A stretch of 42,683 bases of DNA from the NCBI GenBank assembly GCA_013202205.1, contig JABMSB010000006.1:1-42683 (forward strand), written 5' to 3'. Positions 29,414-37,244 of this stretch are shown piece after piece. The notes beneath the pieces are model-generated. The model was not told the origin of the DNA and made no database searches. It saw only the letters and a program-made list of their open reading frames with translations. The first letter of the stretch is position 1; every line of letters begins with the position of its first letter. Position numbers and translations under genes: made by a program. The DNA comes from Candidatus Omnitrophota bacterium. Its GTDB lineage: Bacteria; Omnitrophota; Gorgyraeia; JABMSB01.

Positions 29414-29689
29414 CTAAAATTTTACTGCAAAATCCCTGAATTCCCCCGTATGGGGGCTCCAATGTATATCGGCATTGCGTATATACGACTTAATAGGGCC
29501 ATCTTTAATCTTCTGCAGTAAAAGTACCAGATCTGCTTCCTCGCCTTCAGCTACCACCTCAACCTGGCCATTGGGTAGATTCCTCACCCAACCGCTAACC
29601 CCCAGAGATATGGCATATCTTTCGGCTGTGTACCGAAAACCGACCCCCTGCACCATCCCTGAATAGTATACACGCACACGTTTCTTCAC
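29414..29689 (-). CDS. acyP: Acylphosphatase
   Basis: This 91-aa enzyme hydrolyses acyl phosphates. The catalytic Arg is in GMVQGVGFRYTAER and the catalytic Asn in VSGWVRNLPNGQVEV, both at normal positions. The start is GTG at 29689. The 81-bp gap upstream shows no clear promoter. Confidence 0.95.
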   Translation of the reverse strand: MKKRVRVYYSGMVQGVGFRYTAERYAISLGVSGWVRNLPNGQVEVVAEGEEADLVLLLQKIKDGPIKSYIRNADIHWSPHTGEFRDFAVKF

Positions 29690-29770
29690 AATAACACCGG
29701 TAATATGGCCGCAGCTATTAAACGCAGTGCGAACCTATTTTAAACACTTAATAAAAGATCCTGGTAATAA

Positions 29771-31024
29771 TTAAATCTCACTTAATAAATCAACTTGCCT
29801 TAATTTTTCAATCATTGGATATAATTCCCAAACCGGCACATTTATCTTATTGCTAATATCTATTAAGTCATTTTCCCCATCAGCATAAGCTATAAAATTC
29901 AACATCTTTTGAGCATCATTTCCGCAAGATTTTGTGGTAACTGTTGGGTGGAACCCTCTTTTCCCAAGCTGTGGTTCTCCTAAACAATTTACTTTATAGA
30001 TATGATTCTTTTCAATAAGGCATAGGCATTCTTTTAGCACATCATAACTACCAGCAAGCCCTTCCGGACTAACAAAATCTAAATTATCTAATGAGGTATG
30101 ATATTCTGGATATGCTCCATATTTACTTCTTGCTACGCAACAAACAGGGAGATCTATTCCCGGTGCATTATATTGTCGCTCATCGCTTCCGTTGTTAAGA
30201 AAAGACCACCTTATAAAATCAGGGTGTTTGAATGATAAGATATTTACCGCGACCTTATCTGCGTAAGTATCGCCCTTTCTTGTCGGAAGATAAGAATACC
30301 CATTGTCATCCCCTACGCAAGATACGTTAAAACCGGCGATTATATTCTTTTTCATTGCTTCCAAATTTTTACTCAGGTAAGTGATAGAACCGATCGTTTC
30401 AGGAATAAATATGATACGATAAGTATATCTTCTTCGCTTGCTCAAAATCCACTTTGTTAAAAATGTTGTTACAGCCGGCCCCGACAATTCATTATTTGCC
30501 ATGGAGGGATGGCACACATAAGTTGAAAGAAGCACTTCCTTCTCTGATTCCCCCGGAATAATAAGCTCCCCGTATGTTAAAGATCCATCTTTTAATTTGC
30601 TATCAATAAAAATCTTATACTCGCCTTCTTCGAGCTGTTCTCTATCTTTATGCGCAATGCAAAACCCCCACCTTTCCTTGTAGTGCGAAGCTACATAAGG
30701 AATGGCTTCCGGTTGGCCAGGAAGTGAATATAAATGTTCTTGAAGCTCTGAAAGATTTACCGTTTTATTAACTGGGACAGAATAACCTACAACATGAAGA
30801 TTGCTCTTTTTAAAATCAATGATCCTGTTGCCGGTTTTATCCATCACATAAGCATCATTTATATTCCACTCTCTGGGAACCGTCCAGTCAAACACTTTTG
30901 TTCCTGTCGGTACCTCATAAATCTCTATGGGGATATGTGCCTTGATGATTCTTAGTGTTTCCCGTACACCATTGCCGGTAATACTTCTGCAAATTGGGAA
31001 CATTTTCTTGACTAGGTCATACAT
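29771..31024 (-). CDS. DUF4910 (DUF2172/HTH_47) aminopeptidase-like protein
   Basis: This 417-aa protein begins MFPICRSITGNGVRETLRI, the usual start of the DUF4910 family. It contains the M28-like elements YVCHPSMANNELSGPA, PETIGSITYL, GSDERQYNAPG and EYHTSLDNLDFV, which supply His/Glu/Asp metal ligands. A C-terminal winged helix (HTH_47-like) follows. Members frequently occur in surface-polysaccharide and secondary-metabolite clusters. The substrate is unknown; amide or ester trimming of the product is plausible. It is the last gene of the acyl-ACP operon. Confidence 0.82.
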   Translation of the reverse strand: MYDLVKKMFPICRSITGNGVRETLRIIKAHIPIEIYEVPTGTKVFDWTVPREWNINDAYVMDKTGNRIIDFKKSNLHVVGYSVPVNKTVNLSELQEHLYSLPGQPEAIPYVASHYKERWGFCIAHKDREQLEEGEYKIFIDSKLKDGSLTYGELIIPGESEKEVLLSTYVCHPSMANNELSGPAVTTFLTKWILSKRRRYTYRIIFIPETIGSITYLSKNLEAMKKNIIAGFNVSCVGDDNGYSYLPTRKGDTYADKVAVNILSFKHPDFIRWSFLNNGSDERQYNAPGIDLPVCCVARSKYGAYPEYHTSLDNLDFVSPEGLAGSYDVLKECLCLIEKNHIYKVNCLGEPQLGKRGFHPTVTTKSCGNDAQKMLNFIAYADGENDLIDISNKINVPVWELYPMIEKLRQVDLLSEI

Positions 31025-31032
31025 ATCATTAC

Positions 31033-32991
31033 CTAAATTGTTATTTCAATATGATCTTTAATGGAAAATAATTCTATTTCGCTAGAAATTTTCAGCTCGT
31101 TTTTAAGGTAATCTGAGATTTCTTTATTAAAATCCGTAGCTGTTATCCAGACTTCGTCAACTTTATTGCTCAAAAGTTTTTTTGGTGATTCTATGGCATT
31201 CTTACAACCAGGAAAATATTTTCCATGTTTTGCGCTATCCCCATCAAAAAATCTTGGTTGCATTTCAGAAGGTAAAATTTCCAATATATTTAATCCGCCG
31301 CCATAAAGCCCAAGGCTTTTTCCTTGCTTTCCAAGCGCTTCTGCCCTTCGCTTGAGCAATGCTCTATTTTTCATTAATTTTCCATAAAAATTATGGAAAA
31401 GGTTTTCTTCTGAAACATCGTTTTCCGGAATTTCTTGATCTTTAGAATTTTTTATTCCCCATGCGTATATCATCGCATTATTCATACCCCTAATAGATTC
31501 TACATCTTTTAGTCCACTTCTCTGCAATAGCCTTGTCAAACTATTTCTCGTAAAGTAATTCCAATGTTCATGACGAATAATATCTACATCTCCCATCCTC
31601 AGCTTTGTTTCACAGTTTGGGACCGCAACAAAAATGATTCCTCCATCATTCACTGCATCTTTTTGGGCATCGATGAATTCATCGGGATTCCGTATATGTT
31701 CAAGGACCCAGTAACTGGATACACAATCAAATTTTTCTTTAACTAATCCGATTTTAAAAAAATCATTAACTATTTCAATACCATGGTTTTTTCTTCCTTC
31801 TATGGCCATCGGACCAGGTTCACATCCTAATACTTTATCGGCTCCCATATCCTTTAATTTGCGAAGCAAATATCCGTCAGCACAACCCACCTCAAGAAAA
31901 GATTTTTCTCTGACATTGCCTTTGAGGGCCGATAAAATGTGCCTTAGTACATCATCGGCCCTTCTGGCTCCAAAATCTCCTTGGCCCAGGCTTGTTGAAA
32001 TCGAGTTTCCTTCTTGATATGCTTTTTTTAAGAATTCTTCTGTTTGAGATGAATATTTCTGAACTATCAATCCCCTCTCTTTATCGAATAGCATGGTAAA
32101 GGGGAGGCTATCGGGTAGGCCGTTATTGCCCGGAGAATCGAGAAGTCCGCTATGGAATGGCAAACTTTCAAATAGAAGCTCGTTTGGATCTGTTTTGAGA
32201 AATGCGTAATCATCCTCCTGGAGCATTTCAATACCCACCCTAAAACAATCTTTTGCTTTTGAGAGTAATATGAAATTATCTCCGATTTCTACTTTCTTGA
32301 GCAATCCTCTTTTCTGAAGTTCATTTCCCAGCTTAGGCATTTCATACTCAACATTTCTGCCTTCTTCAGGAAGGTATCTTACATAGAATGTGGCATTTTT
32401 CCTTATGGTTTTACCGTCTTCCTTTATAATTTCCCCGCAAAATTTTTTGTCGAAGCGGTAATCGACACCAAATTTTCTCTCTATGTAGTGTAAGAATGTT
32501 ATATCAAAGAATTTTCCGAAATTTATGATCTTCCCATCGGCCTTGTATAATCTGTCAAAAAAAGATCCATCCCCGAAACAATCATCGCCGACTCCCCTCA
32601 AAAGTTTTTCTGCGTCTTTTCCTATGGCTGCATGAGAAAATATCGGATCATCGCTTCTGACAGCAGATGCCTGATTTCTTACGAATTCACTAAAAATCCC
32701 AACAGTAGATTTTGAATGTTTCACATCAAATACTTCTTTTTTACAAAAACTGTAAGTATGGGTAGGTACAACTAAGGTGCCCTCTTCTAATACGTTCAGA
32801 AAAGCGGCTAATAGACTAAAAAGAAATTCATCCCTATCCTTTATTTCCCCCAGCTTACCAAAAGACCCGACATCAGAATGCACTAAAACGATATCCCCTC
32901 TTTGCAGACCAGCCTCTATCAGGCCCTGCTCGATATCCTCCTGCGTTATCTCGGATCCGTCAGAGATATAAAGAGATCTTCCTTTGCTCAT
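31033..32991 (-). CDS. AAC(3)-family acyltransferase fused to C-methyltransferase
   Basis: This 652-aa fusion has two parts. Residues 1-265 match the aminoglycoside N3-acetyltransferase fold family (GDIVLVHSDVGSFGKLG, LVVPTHTYSFCK, PIFSHAAIGKDAEKLL). After a linker comes a class I methyltransferase with motif I FLEVGCADGYLL near residue 362. A C-terminal domain (KSLGLYGGGLNILEIL) resembles the C-methyltransferase C-terminal domain PF08484. In sugar pathways AAC(3)-like enzymes can N-acylate amino sugars. The fusion suggests that one protein methylates and acylates the same substrate. It overlaps the SDR gene by 4 bp. Confidence 0.8.
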   Translation of the reverse strand: MSKGRSLYISDGSEITQEDIEQGLIEAGLQRGDIVLVHSDVGSFGKLGEIKDRDEFLFSLLAAFLNVLEEGTLVVPTHTYSFCKKEVFDVKHSKSTVGIFSEFVRNQASAVRSDDPIFSHAAIGKDAEKLLRGVGDDCFGDGSFFDRLYKADGKIINFGKFFDITFLHYIERKFGVDYRFDKKFCGEIIKEDGKTIRKNATFYVRYLPEEGRNVEYEMPKLGNELQKRGLLKKVEIGDNFILLSKAKDCFRVGIEMLQEDDYAFLKTDPNELLFESLPFHSGLLDSPGNNGLPDSLPFTMLFDKERGLIVQKYSSQTEEFLKKAYQEGNSISTSLGQGDFGARRADDVLRHILSALKGNVREKSFLEVGCADGYLLRKLKDMGADKVLGCEPGPMAIEGRKNHGIEIVNDFFKIGLVKEKFDCVSSYWVLEHIRNPDEFIDAQKDAVNDGGIIFVAVPNCETKLRMGDVDIIRHEHWNYFTRNSLTRLLQRSGLKDVESIRGMNNAMIYAWGIKNSKDQEIPENDVSEENLFHNFYGKLMKNRALLKRRAEALGKQGKSLGLYGGGLNILEILPSEMQPRFFDGDSAKHGKYFPGCKNAIESPKKLLSNKVDEVWITATDFNKEISDYLKNELKISSEIELFSIKDHIEITI

Positions 32992-33695
32992 ACTATAACC
33001 CCACCGCCATTCACAAAAATATTCGCTCCATTAATATAATCTGATTCATCTCCGGCGAGAAACAATACTACGTTTGCCACATCTTCCGGTTTTGCTATTC
33101 TTTTGAGAGGGTTATTTGCTGCTGTTATCTCGATTAATTTTGGCGGCAGATTTGAAATCAAGTCGGTGGAAGTCATGCCGGGTGAAACCATATTGACTGT
33201 GCAATTATACCTTGCTAGCTCGACGGCCATAGATTTTGCCATGCCCATCAAGCCGTATTTTGCCGTGATGTAGTGTGAAAGCGAAGCAGAAGGTCTCCCC
33301 GCACAATATTCAGTCAATAGTATGATAAATTTAGTCTTATGCTTTGACCTTAATTGTTCTTTCAATGCGTCAAATGTATTATAAAGTCCTTTTATCTGCA
33401 CATCTATATGCTTAGAATAATCCGCCCATTGAAGCGACATCAGCTGTTTATTCTCTATTTTTGCGGTAACTGAAAAGACCATAATATCTATCTTTTCTTT
33501 ATCGAGTATTTTAGAAAATTCTCCTTTAACTGAATCGATCTCATTTATTTCTACCTTAAAAAAATTGATATCCGGGTTATTAGGTTTCTCTTTTTGGTAA
33601 CTTGAATACACTTTAATGCCTTTTTGTATCATCTTTTCAGATACCGCTGTACCGATACCTCCGCTTCCGCCAATAACAACTGCTGTTTTATTCAT
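32988..33695 (-). CDS. Short-chain dehydrogenase/reductase (ketoreductase-like)
   Basis: This 235-aa Rossmann oxidoreductase has the cofactor motif VVIGGSGGIGTAV and the catalytic YxxxK as YITAK, with the nearby Ser context of the family. The C-terminus NPLKRIAKPEDVANVVLFLAGDESDYI...GGG is typical of FabG-like 3-oxoacyl-ACP reductases. It sits between maoC and the acyltransferase fusion, overlapping each by 4 bp. It should therefore reduce or oxidise an ACP-bound acyl intermediate. Confidence 0.88.
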   Translation of the reverse strand: MNKTAVVIGGSGGIGTAVSEKMIQKGIKVYSSYQKEKPNNPDINFFKVEINEIDSVKGEFSKILDKEKIDIMVFSVTAKIENKQLMSLQWADYSKHIDVQIKGLYNTFDALKEQLRSKHKTKFIILLTEYCAGRPSASLSHYITAKYGLMGMAKSMAVELARYNCTVNMVSPGMTSTDLISNLPPKLIEITAANNPLKRIAKPEDVANVVLFLAGDESDYINGANIFVNGGGVIV

Positions 33696-34135
33696 TTTTG
33701 CGCCTCAATTAATTTTATTTTTGCTTCTCCATTAATACAGACTTTGCCATCTTTTATTATTTCTGTTTTTAACGTTATTATGTTTATAACATTATTCTTT
33801 GCGGTCACTGTCCCCTTAACGGCGATGTCGTCATCATAAAATATTGGTAATTTAAAATTAAGTGTCTGTGAAAGATAAAGGGCATTCTTCCCGGGGCAAT
33901 AGATGCCAACCAATGTTGAAAATAAACTTCCTGCAAACATGCCATGCACTATATTCCTTTTGAATTGGCTTTTCTCCCCAAACTCTTTATCTACATGTAT
34001 GGGATTAAGGTCTCCTGTAAGATCCGCGAATTTCAAGACTTCATCGGAAGTTATCTTTTTAGTAAATTGATATATTTGCCCTACATGAATATCTGCCAAA
34101 CTGAGATCAGCTGCTTTCATATAAATTGACTCCAT
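33692..34135 (-). CDS. MaoC-like dehydratase
   Basis: This 147-aa hot-dog protein has the hydratase motif ADLTGDLNPIHVDKEFGEKS followed by NIVHGMFAGSL. These supply the Asp and His of R-specific enoyl hydratases. The ORF start at 34135 overlaps the ACP gene by 29 bp; a second ATG at 34120 (MKAADLSLADI) is equally plausible. It probably hydrates or dehydrates an ACP-linked acyl group. Confidence 0.88.
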   Translation of the reverse strand: MESIYMKAADLSLADIHVGQIYQFTKKITSDEVLKFADLTGDLNPIHVDKEFGEKSQFKRNIVHGMFAGSLFSTLVGIYCPGKNALYLSQTLNFKLPIFYDDDIAVKGTVTAKNNVINIITLKTEIIKDGKVCINGEAKIKLIEAQK

Positions 34136-34349
34136 GTTTTTTTAAAACTTCTATAATATCTTTTACGCATTTAGTTGATGTCACTTCATCCATTGTAAAA
34201 TTTATATTGAACCCGCTTTCCAATTCAGATATTAACATTAATCCGTTGAATGAATCCCAAGCCTCAACATTATCAGGTGATGTATCATCATTTATAGCCT
34301 CTTCATCGATTTCTAAAACTTTTGATAATATCTGTTTTAATTTTTTCAT
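34107..34349 (-). CDS. Acyl carrier protein
   Basis: This 80-aa acidic helical protein carries the phosphopantetheine site as AWDSFNGLM (DSF in place of DSL). It is preceded by IDEEAINDDTSPDNVEAW. It is a stand-alone carrier, overlapping fkbH by 4 bp. AcpS in the same operon can activate it. It is probably dedicated to this pathway rather than to fatty acid synthesis. Confidence 0.9.
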   Translation of the reverse strand: MKKLKQILSKVLEIDEEAINDDTSPDNVEAWDSFNGLMLISELESGFNINFTMDEVTSTKCVKDIIEVLKKHGVNLYESS

Positions 34350-36157
34350 TTTTTATCTACCTTAATAAATTCCGGGTATTTATATTCATTTGCCATTAAG
34401 AATTCCCATTTTCCCACACCATCCTTTTCTTCAACAAGCTTGAAACCATTTCTTTTATAAAATCCTTTTGCAGGAATATTCTTCTTTGTCGGAATAAACT
34501 CGCCGATTAAAGTTTTTTCTTTTTCTTCTTTTGCCTCTTCAAGTATATATGCCAGCATAGTTTCTTCTACTCTTCTGCCGATCACCCTACAACTTAACAG
34601 AAATGAGTCGATAATCCATCTCTCTTCCCCTTTTTTAACTATTGCGGCCCCTACAATTCCATTATCTCCGAATTTATCCTCAACTTTTATTGAAGATACC
34701 AGATAATCTTTGTTCTCTGAAAATCTCTTAATATCCTCTTCCAGATATCTCTTTGTAGTCATATTAAATTGATTAGTTTTTTGTGTAAGCTGTGCTATCC
34801 TGGGAATATTGAAGGAATTTGCTTTTTCTATAGTTACAACCATATCTAAAGCTGCAAGGTATTCGGTTATATCTATGGTTCTTTTACTAAGTTTTTGTCT
34901 TTTCCTTTGCCCTGCATACATTTGGCCCCTTTTTTTGTCTTCCTCAGAAACGTAAAATGAATTAAAATCATTTAATTCCATTAAAGTTTTCAGATATATA
35001 GATGCGTCCTCGGGCAAATCTACAACTTTTACTTCAGGTAATGCATTTTCGATCATCTCTCTGTTCAATTTATCATCGTCAAAGTACACAAAGCTATCCA
35101 ATCCTATATTTATCTCCTCTGCAACCGCTTTCATATTTGATATCTTGTCATTCCAATTTATCTGCATTGCTGCAAAATGCTCTTCTTTTAGGAGCTCATA
35201 CGGGTGCTCTCGAAATACCTTCACCGCATCATCAAGGTTATTCTTACTATTGATTGCCAGTATCACGCCTCGATTAAAAAGAGAGAGCAGATATCTTTGG
35301 AATTCTAAAAATGGTCTCCCTTCAGGTGTTGGGCCCAGCTTAATTCCTTCTAAACCGTCTTCCCCGACAATCCCTCCCCACAATACATTATCGAGATCTA
35401 ATACTATACACTTTTTACTAAGAGATAGCATGGGTTTTATATATGAAAGATATTCATTGCACAATTCGGATACATATTGCAAATTTAATTTCATATCAGC
35501 TATATAGTACATTTTGTAATCGATGATGTTTTGTTTTCCGATTCTTGAACAAAAGGAATTATAGTCAAAAATAAATACTTGGCTGTCATTCTTAAAGGCA
35601 TTCCTTAAATCAGCATTAAGCGTTTCTATAGATTCTATGAAACCGAACTTTTGCTTGCTTTCAACGATGCCTAAGGGGGAGTATGATGGTAGTTCAAAAT
35701 TATGGATCAGAATTTTAGCCGAAGAGTTCTCTTCTATTTTTTGGATCAAAGATTGTATTTCTTTTAACTTTTCACCGAGCAAATCTTTTCTTTGCTCATC
35801 AGAAATTTGGTAAGGCAAAAGATAGTATTCCCCCATAATTGTCCTGATATCTATAAAAATAATTATTAAATCAGGGTCGGATTTATAGAGTCCGCTGTTT
35901 TTATTAAGAATTTCTTGAGCGTACTGGTTATATTCGCCGACATGAAATATCGGAGAGATGCCCAATTCCCAACATTTTACAAAGAGAGTCTCTTTTATGC
36001 CATTAATAGTAAAACTTGATAAAATAGCAATTTTAATATTTTTTTCGCCTTGTGGCTTTTTATCTTCAACTTCCTGTTTGATTCTTCTGTACAAATTAAA
36101 ATAATCTGCAATGCCGCTAACTTCTTTTGAAGAAATTATCCCTTTAACATTATCCAT
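34346..36157 (-). CDS. FkbH-like HAD-type glyceryl-ACP synthase
   Basis: This 603-aa protein has the FkbH three-part layout: an N-terminal region (about 1-230), a HAD domain with CIVLDLDNVLWGGIVGEDG near residue 250, and a C-terminal GNAT domain (about 430-590). Characterised FkbH enzymes take glycerate from 1,3-bisphosphoglycerate, dephosphorylate it and load glyceryl onto an ACP. Here the HAD motif has DLDNV where most have DLDNT, a small deviation. The adjacent ACP gene fits the role. The 3' part of the product pathway is unknown. Confidence 0.87.
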   Translation of the reverse strand: MDNVKGIISSKEVSGIADYFNLYRRIKQEVEDKKPQGEKNIKIAILSSFTINGIKETLFVKCWELGISPIFHVGEYNQYAQEILNKNSGLYKSDPDLIIIFIDIRTIMGEYYLLPYQISDEQRKDLLGEKLKEIQSLIQKIEENSSAKILIHNFELPSYSPLGIVESKQKFGFIESIETLNADLRNAFKNDSQVFIFDYNSFCSRIGKQNIIDYKMYYIADMKLNLQYVSELCNEYLSYIKPMLSLSKKCIVLDLDNVLWGGIVGEDGLEGIKLGPTPEGRPFLEFQRYLLSLFNRGVILAINSKNNLDDAVKVFREHPYELLKEEHFAAMQINWNDKISNMKAVAEEINIGLDSFVYFDDDKLNREMIENALPEVKVVDLPEDASIYLKTLMELNDFNSFYVSEEDKKRGQMYAGQRKRQKLSKRTIDITEYLAALDMVVTIEKANSFNIPRIAQLTQKTNQFNMTTKRYLEEDIKRFSENKDYLVSSIKVEDKFGDNGIVGAAIVKKGEERWIIDSFLLSCRVIGRRVEETMLAYILEEAKEEKEKTLIGEFIPTKKNIPAKGFYKRNGFKLVEEKDGVGKWEFLMANEYKYPEFIKVDKK

Positions 36158-36158
36158 C

Positions 36159-36551
36159 TTAATTATTCCCCATCACGATAGCGAAAGCAATAGCTTTATC
36201 GTTACAATGAGACAAAGTGACATATACCCGTAGGTCTCGAAAATCCTTATTATTAATTCTTGTTACCGGGATTTCATTTTCTTTGTTAAGTATCTCTATA
36301 TCCTTATAATTCAGACTTGGTTTATCCATGCCACCCAACGCTTTAACAATTGCTTCTTTGCCGGCATATCTTACGGCTAAATAGGAAGCAGCTTTTTCCT
36401 TAGAAAAACAATAGTTCAGTTCATTTTTGGTAAATACTTTATTCAAAAATATGCTGTTATTGGCAGGGTCTAGTCTTCTAAACCGGTCGATACTTTCAAT
36501 GTCAGTACCAATGCCAAATTTTTTAATCCCTTTCATCGTATCCGTAGGCAT
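36159..36551 (-). CDS. acpS: Holo-ACP synthase
   Basis: This 130-aa phosphopantetheinyl transferase activates the carrier protein. It has GIGTDIESIDRF at the N-terminus and VRYAGKEAIVKALGG, the two metal-binding motifs. The track start is ATG at 36551; ATG at 36536 (MKGIKKFGIGTDI) is also possible, and neither has a strong Shine-Dalgarno. First gene of the acyl-ACP operon, just after tRNA-Pro. Confidence 0.92.
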   Translation of the reverse strand: MPTDTMKGIKKFGIGTDIESIDRFRRLDPANNSIFLNKVFTKNELNYCFSKEKAASYLAVRYAGKEAIVKALGGMDKPSLNYKDIEILNKENEIPVTRINNKDFRDLRVYVTLSHCNDKAIAFAIVMGNN

Positions 36552-36566
36552 AACTCTCTTCTCTGT

Positions 36567-36592
36567 GTGGCGCAGGCTTAAGCCTGCGCCAC
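36567..36592. repeat. Perfect 26-bp palindrome between tRNA-Pro and acpS
   Basis: GTGGCGCAGGC-TTAA-GCCTGCGCCAC is a perfect inverted repeat with 11-bp arms. No T tract follows on either strand, so it is not a standard terminator. It could be a REP-like repeat or an RNA processing/stability stem ahead of acpS. Confidence 0.8.
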
Positions 36593-36654
36593 TGCTATAT
36601 GGCCTGCCAGGCGGAAGCTGCTACTCTGAATCACCCAACCCATCTAGCGAAGTA

Positions 36655-36732
36655 TGGTCGGGGCGGGCGGATTCGAACCGCCGACCTCTTGGTCCCGAAC
36701 CAAGCGCGCTAGCCAAGCTGCGCTACGCCCCG
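36655..36732 (-). tRNA. tRNA-Pro(CGG)
   Basis: The minus strand folds as a cloverleaf: acceptor CGGGGCG / CGCCCCG, D arm GCGC...GCGC, anticodon arm CTTGG-TTCGGGA-CCAAG and T arm GGCGG-TTCGAAT-CCGCC. Discriminator A and an encoded CCA follow. The anticodon CGG reads the proline codon CCG. Confidence 0.95.
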
Positions 36733-36743
36733 AATAGTAAAGT

Positions 36744-36772
36744 ACTATAGCAAAATATGGGTGTTGCGTCAA
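36744..36772 (-). promoter_or_regulatory. Promoter of tRNA-Pro (and probably the acyl-ACP operon)
   Basis: The minus strand has TTGACG (36772-36767), a 17-bp spacer and TATAGT (36749-36744), ending 11 bp before the tRNA. No other promoter is evident before acpS, so the operon may be read through from here. Confidence 0.7.
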
Positions 36773-36792
36773 TATATAAAATAGGTTATAAT
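36764..36792 (+). promoter_or_regulatory. Promoter of fxsA
   Basis: TTGCGT (36764-36769), 17 bp, TATAAT (36787-36792). Its -35 hexamer overlaps the -35 hexamer of the divergent tRNA-Pro promoter. A strong ribosome site AAAGGAGGT lies at 36801-36809. Confidence 0.65.
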
Positions 36793-36814
36793 TAGCTTAT
36801 AAAGGAGGTCTGAG

Positions 36815-37219
36815 ATGCTTTTTTACCTTATAGTTCTCTTTACCGCCATACCGCTTATCGAGCTTGCGCTACTGATCAAGGTAGGCCAGCACATAGGTAC
36901 CATGAATACGGTGATGATCGTACTTGTAACCGGCATGATAGGTGCTATCATGGCCAGGCTGGAAGGGCTCAAGGTGCTCTTTCGCATGCAGACGGAGCTG
37001 AACTACGGGAGGATGCCTGCCGATTCACTCTTTGATGGCGTCTTAATACTGGTGGGCGGCATCTTGCTTATTACGCCCGGACTGATGACCGATTGTTTCG
37101 GATTCCTGATGTTATTTCCTTTAACGAGGTCTTATATTAAAGAGATGATAAGGAAAAAGTTACGTAGGACATTCGATGAGGGAAAGGTCATAGATATCAG
37201 GCTTTATGATCGATCTTAA
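36815..37219 (+). CDS. fxsA: FxsA-family membrane protein
   Basis: This 134-aa protein has the FxsA pattern: a first helix IVLFTAIPLIELALLIKVG, then VMIVLVTGMIGAIMARLEGL, and a third segment DGVLILVGGILLITPGLMTD ending near DCFGFLMLFPL. E. coli FxsA influences exclusion of phage T7 by F plasmids; its basic function is unclear. It is the only plus-strand gene here and converges with tnpB. Confidence 0.92.
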   Translation: MLFYLIVLFTAIPLIELALLIKVGQHIGTMNTVMIVLVTGMIGAIMARLEGLKVLFRMQTELNYGRMPADSLFDGVLILVGGILLITPGLMTDCFGFLMLFPLTRSYIKEMIRKKLRRTFDEGKVIDIRLYDRS

Positions 37220-37244
37220 GAATCCTTAGGCCGTTTCACAGAAT

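Larger units (their letters stand above)
29771..36551 (-). other. Acyl-ACP biosynthesis and transfer operon (putative island)
   Basis: Seven genes read in one direction with 4-29 bp overlaps or gaps under 10 bp: acpS, fkbH, acp, maoC, SDR, AAC(3)-methyltransferase fusion, DUF4910. The DNA looks clearly more AT-rich than the flanking housekeeping genes. It starts directly 3' of tRNA-Pro. No ketosynthase, acyltransferase domain of polyketide type or glycosyltransferase is present. Extent as an island is inferred. Confidence 0.65.

Noticed and set aside
29690-29770. Second att copy of the tRNA-Pro 3' end at the far side of the acyl-ACP operon
   Set aside because: I looked for the T-arm/acceptor sequence there and found none, and no integrase is nearby.
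31033-32200. Aminoglycoside resistance gene (AAC(3)-like)
   Set aside because: It is fused to a methyltransferase and sits in an acyl-ACP operon, so a role in biosynthesis is much more likely than resistance.
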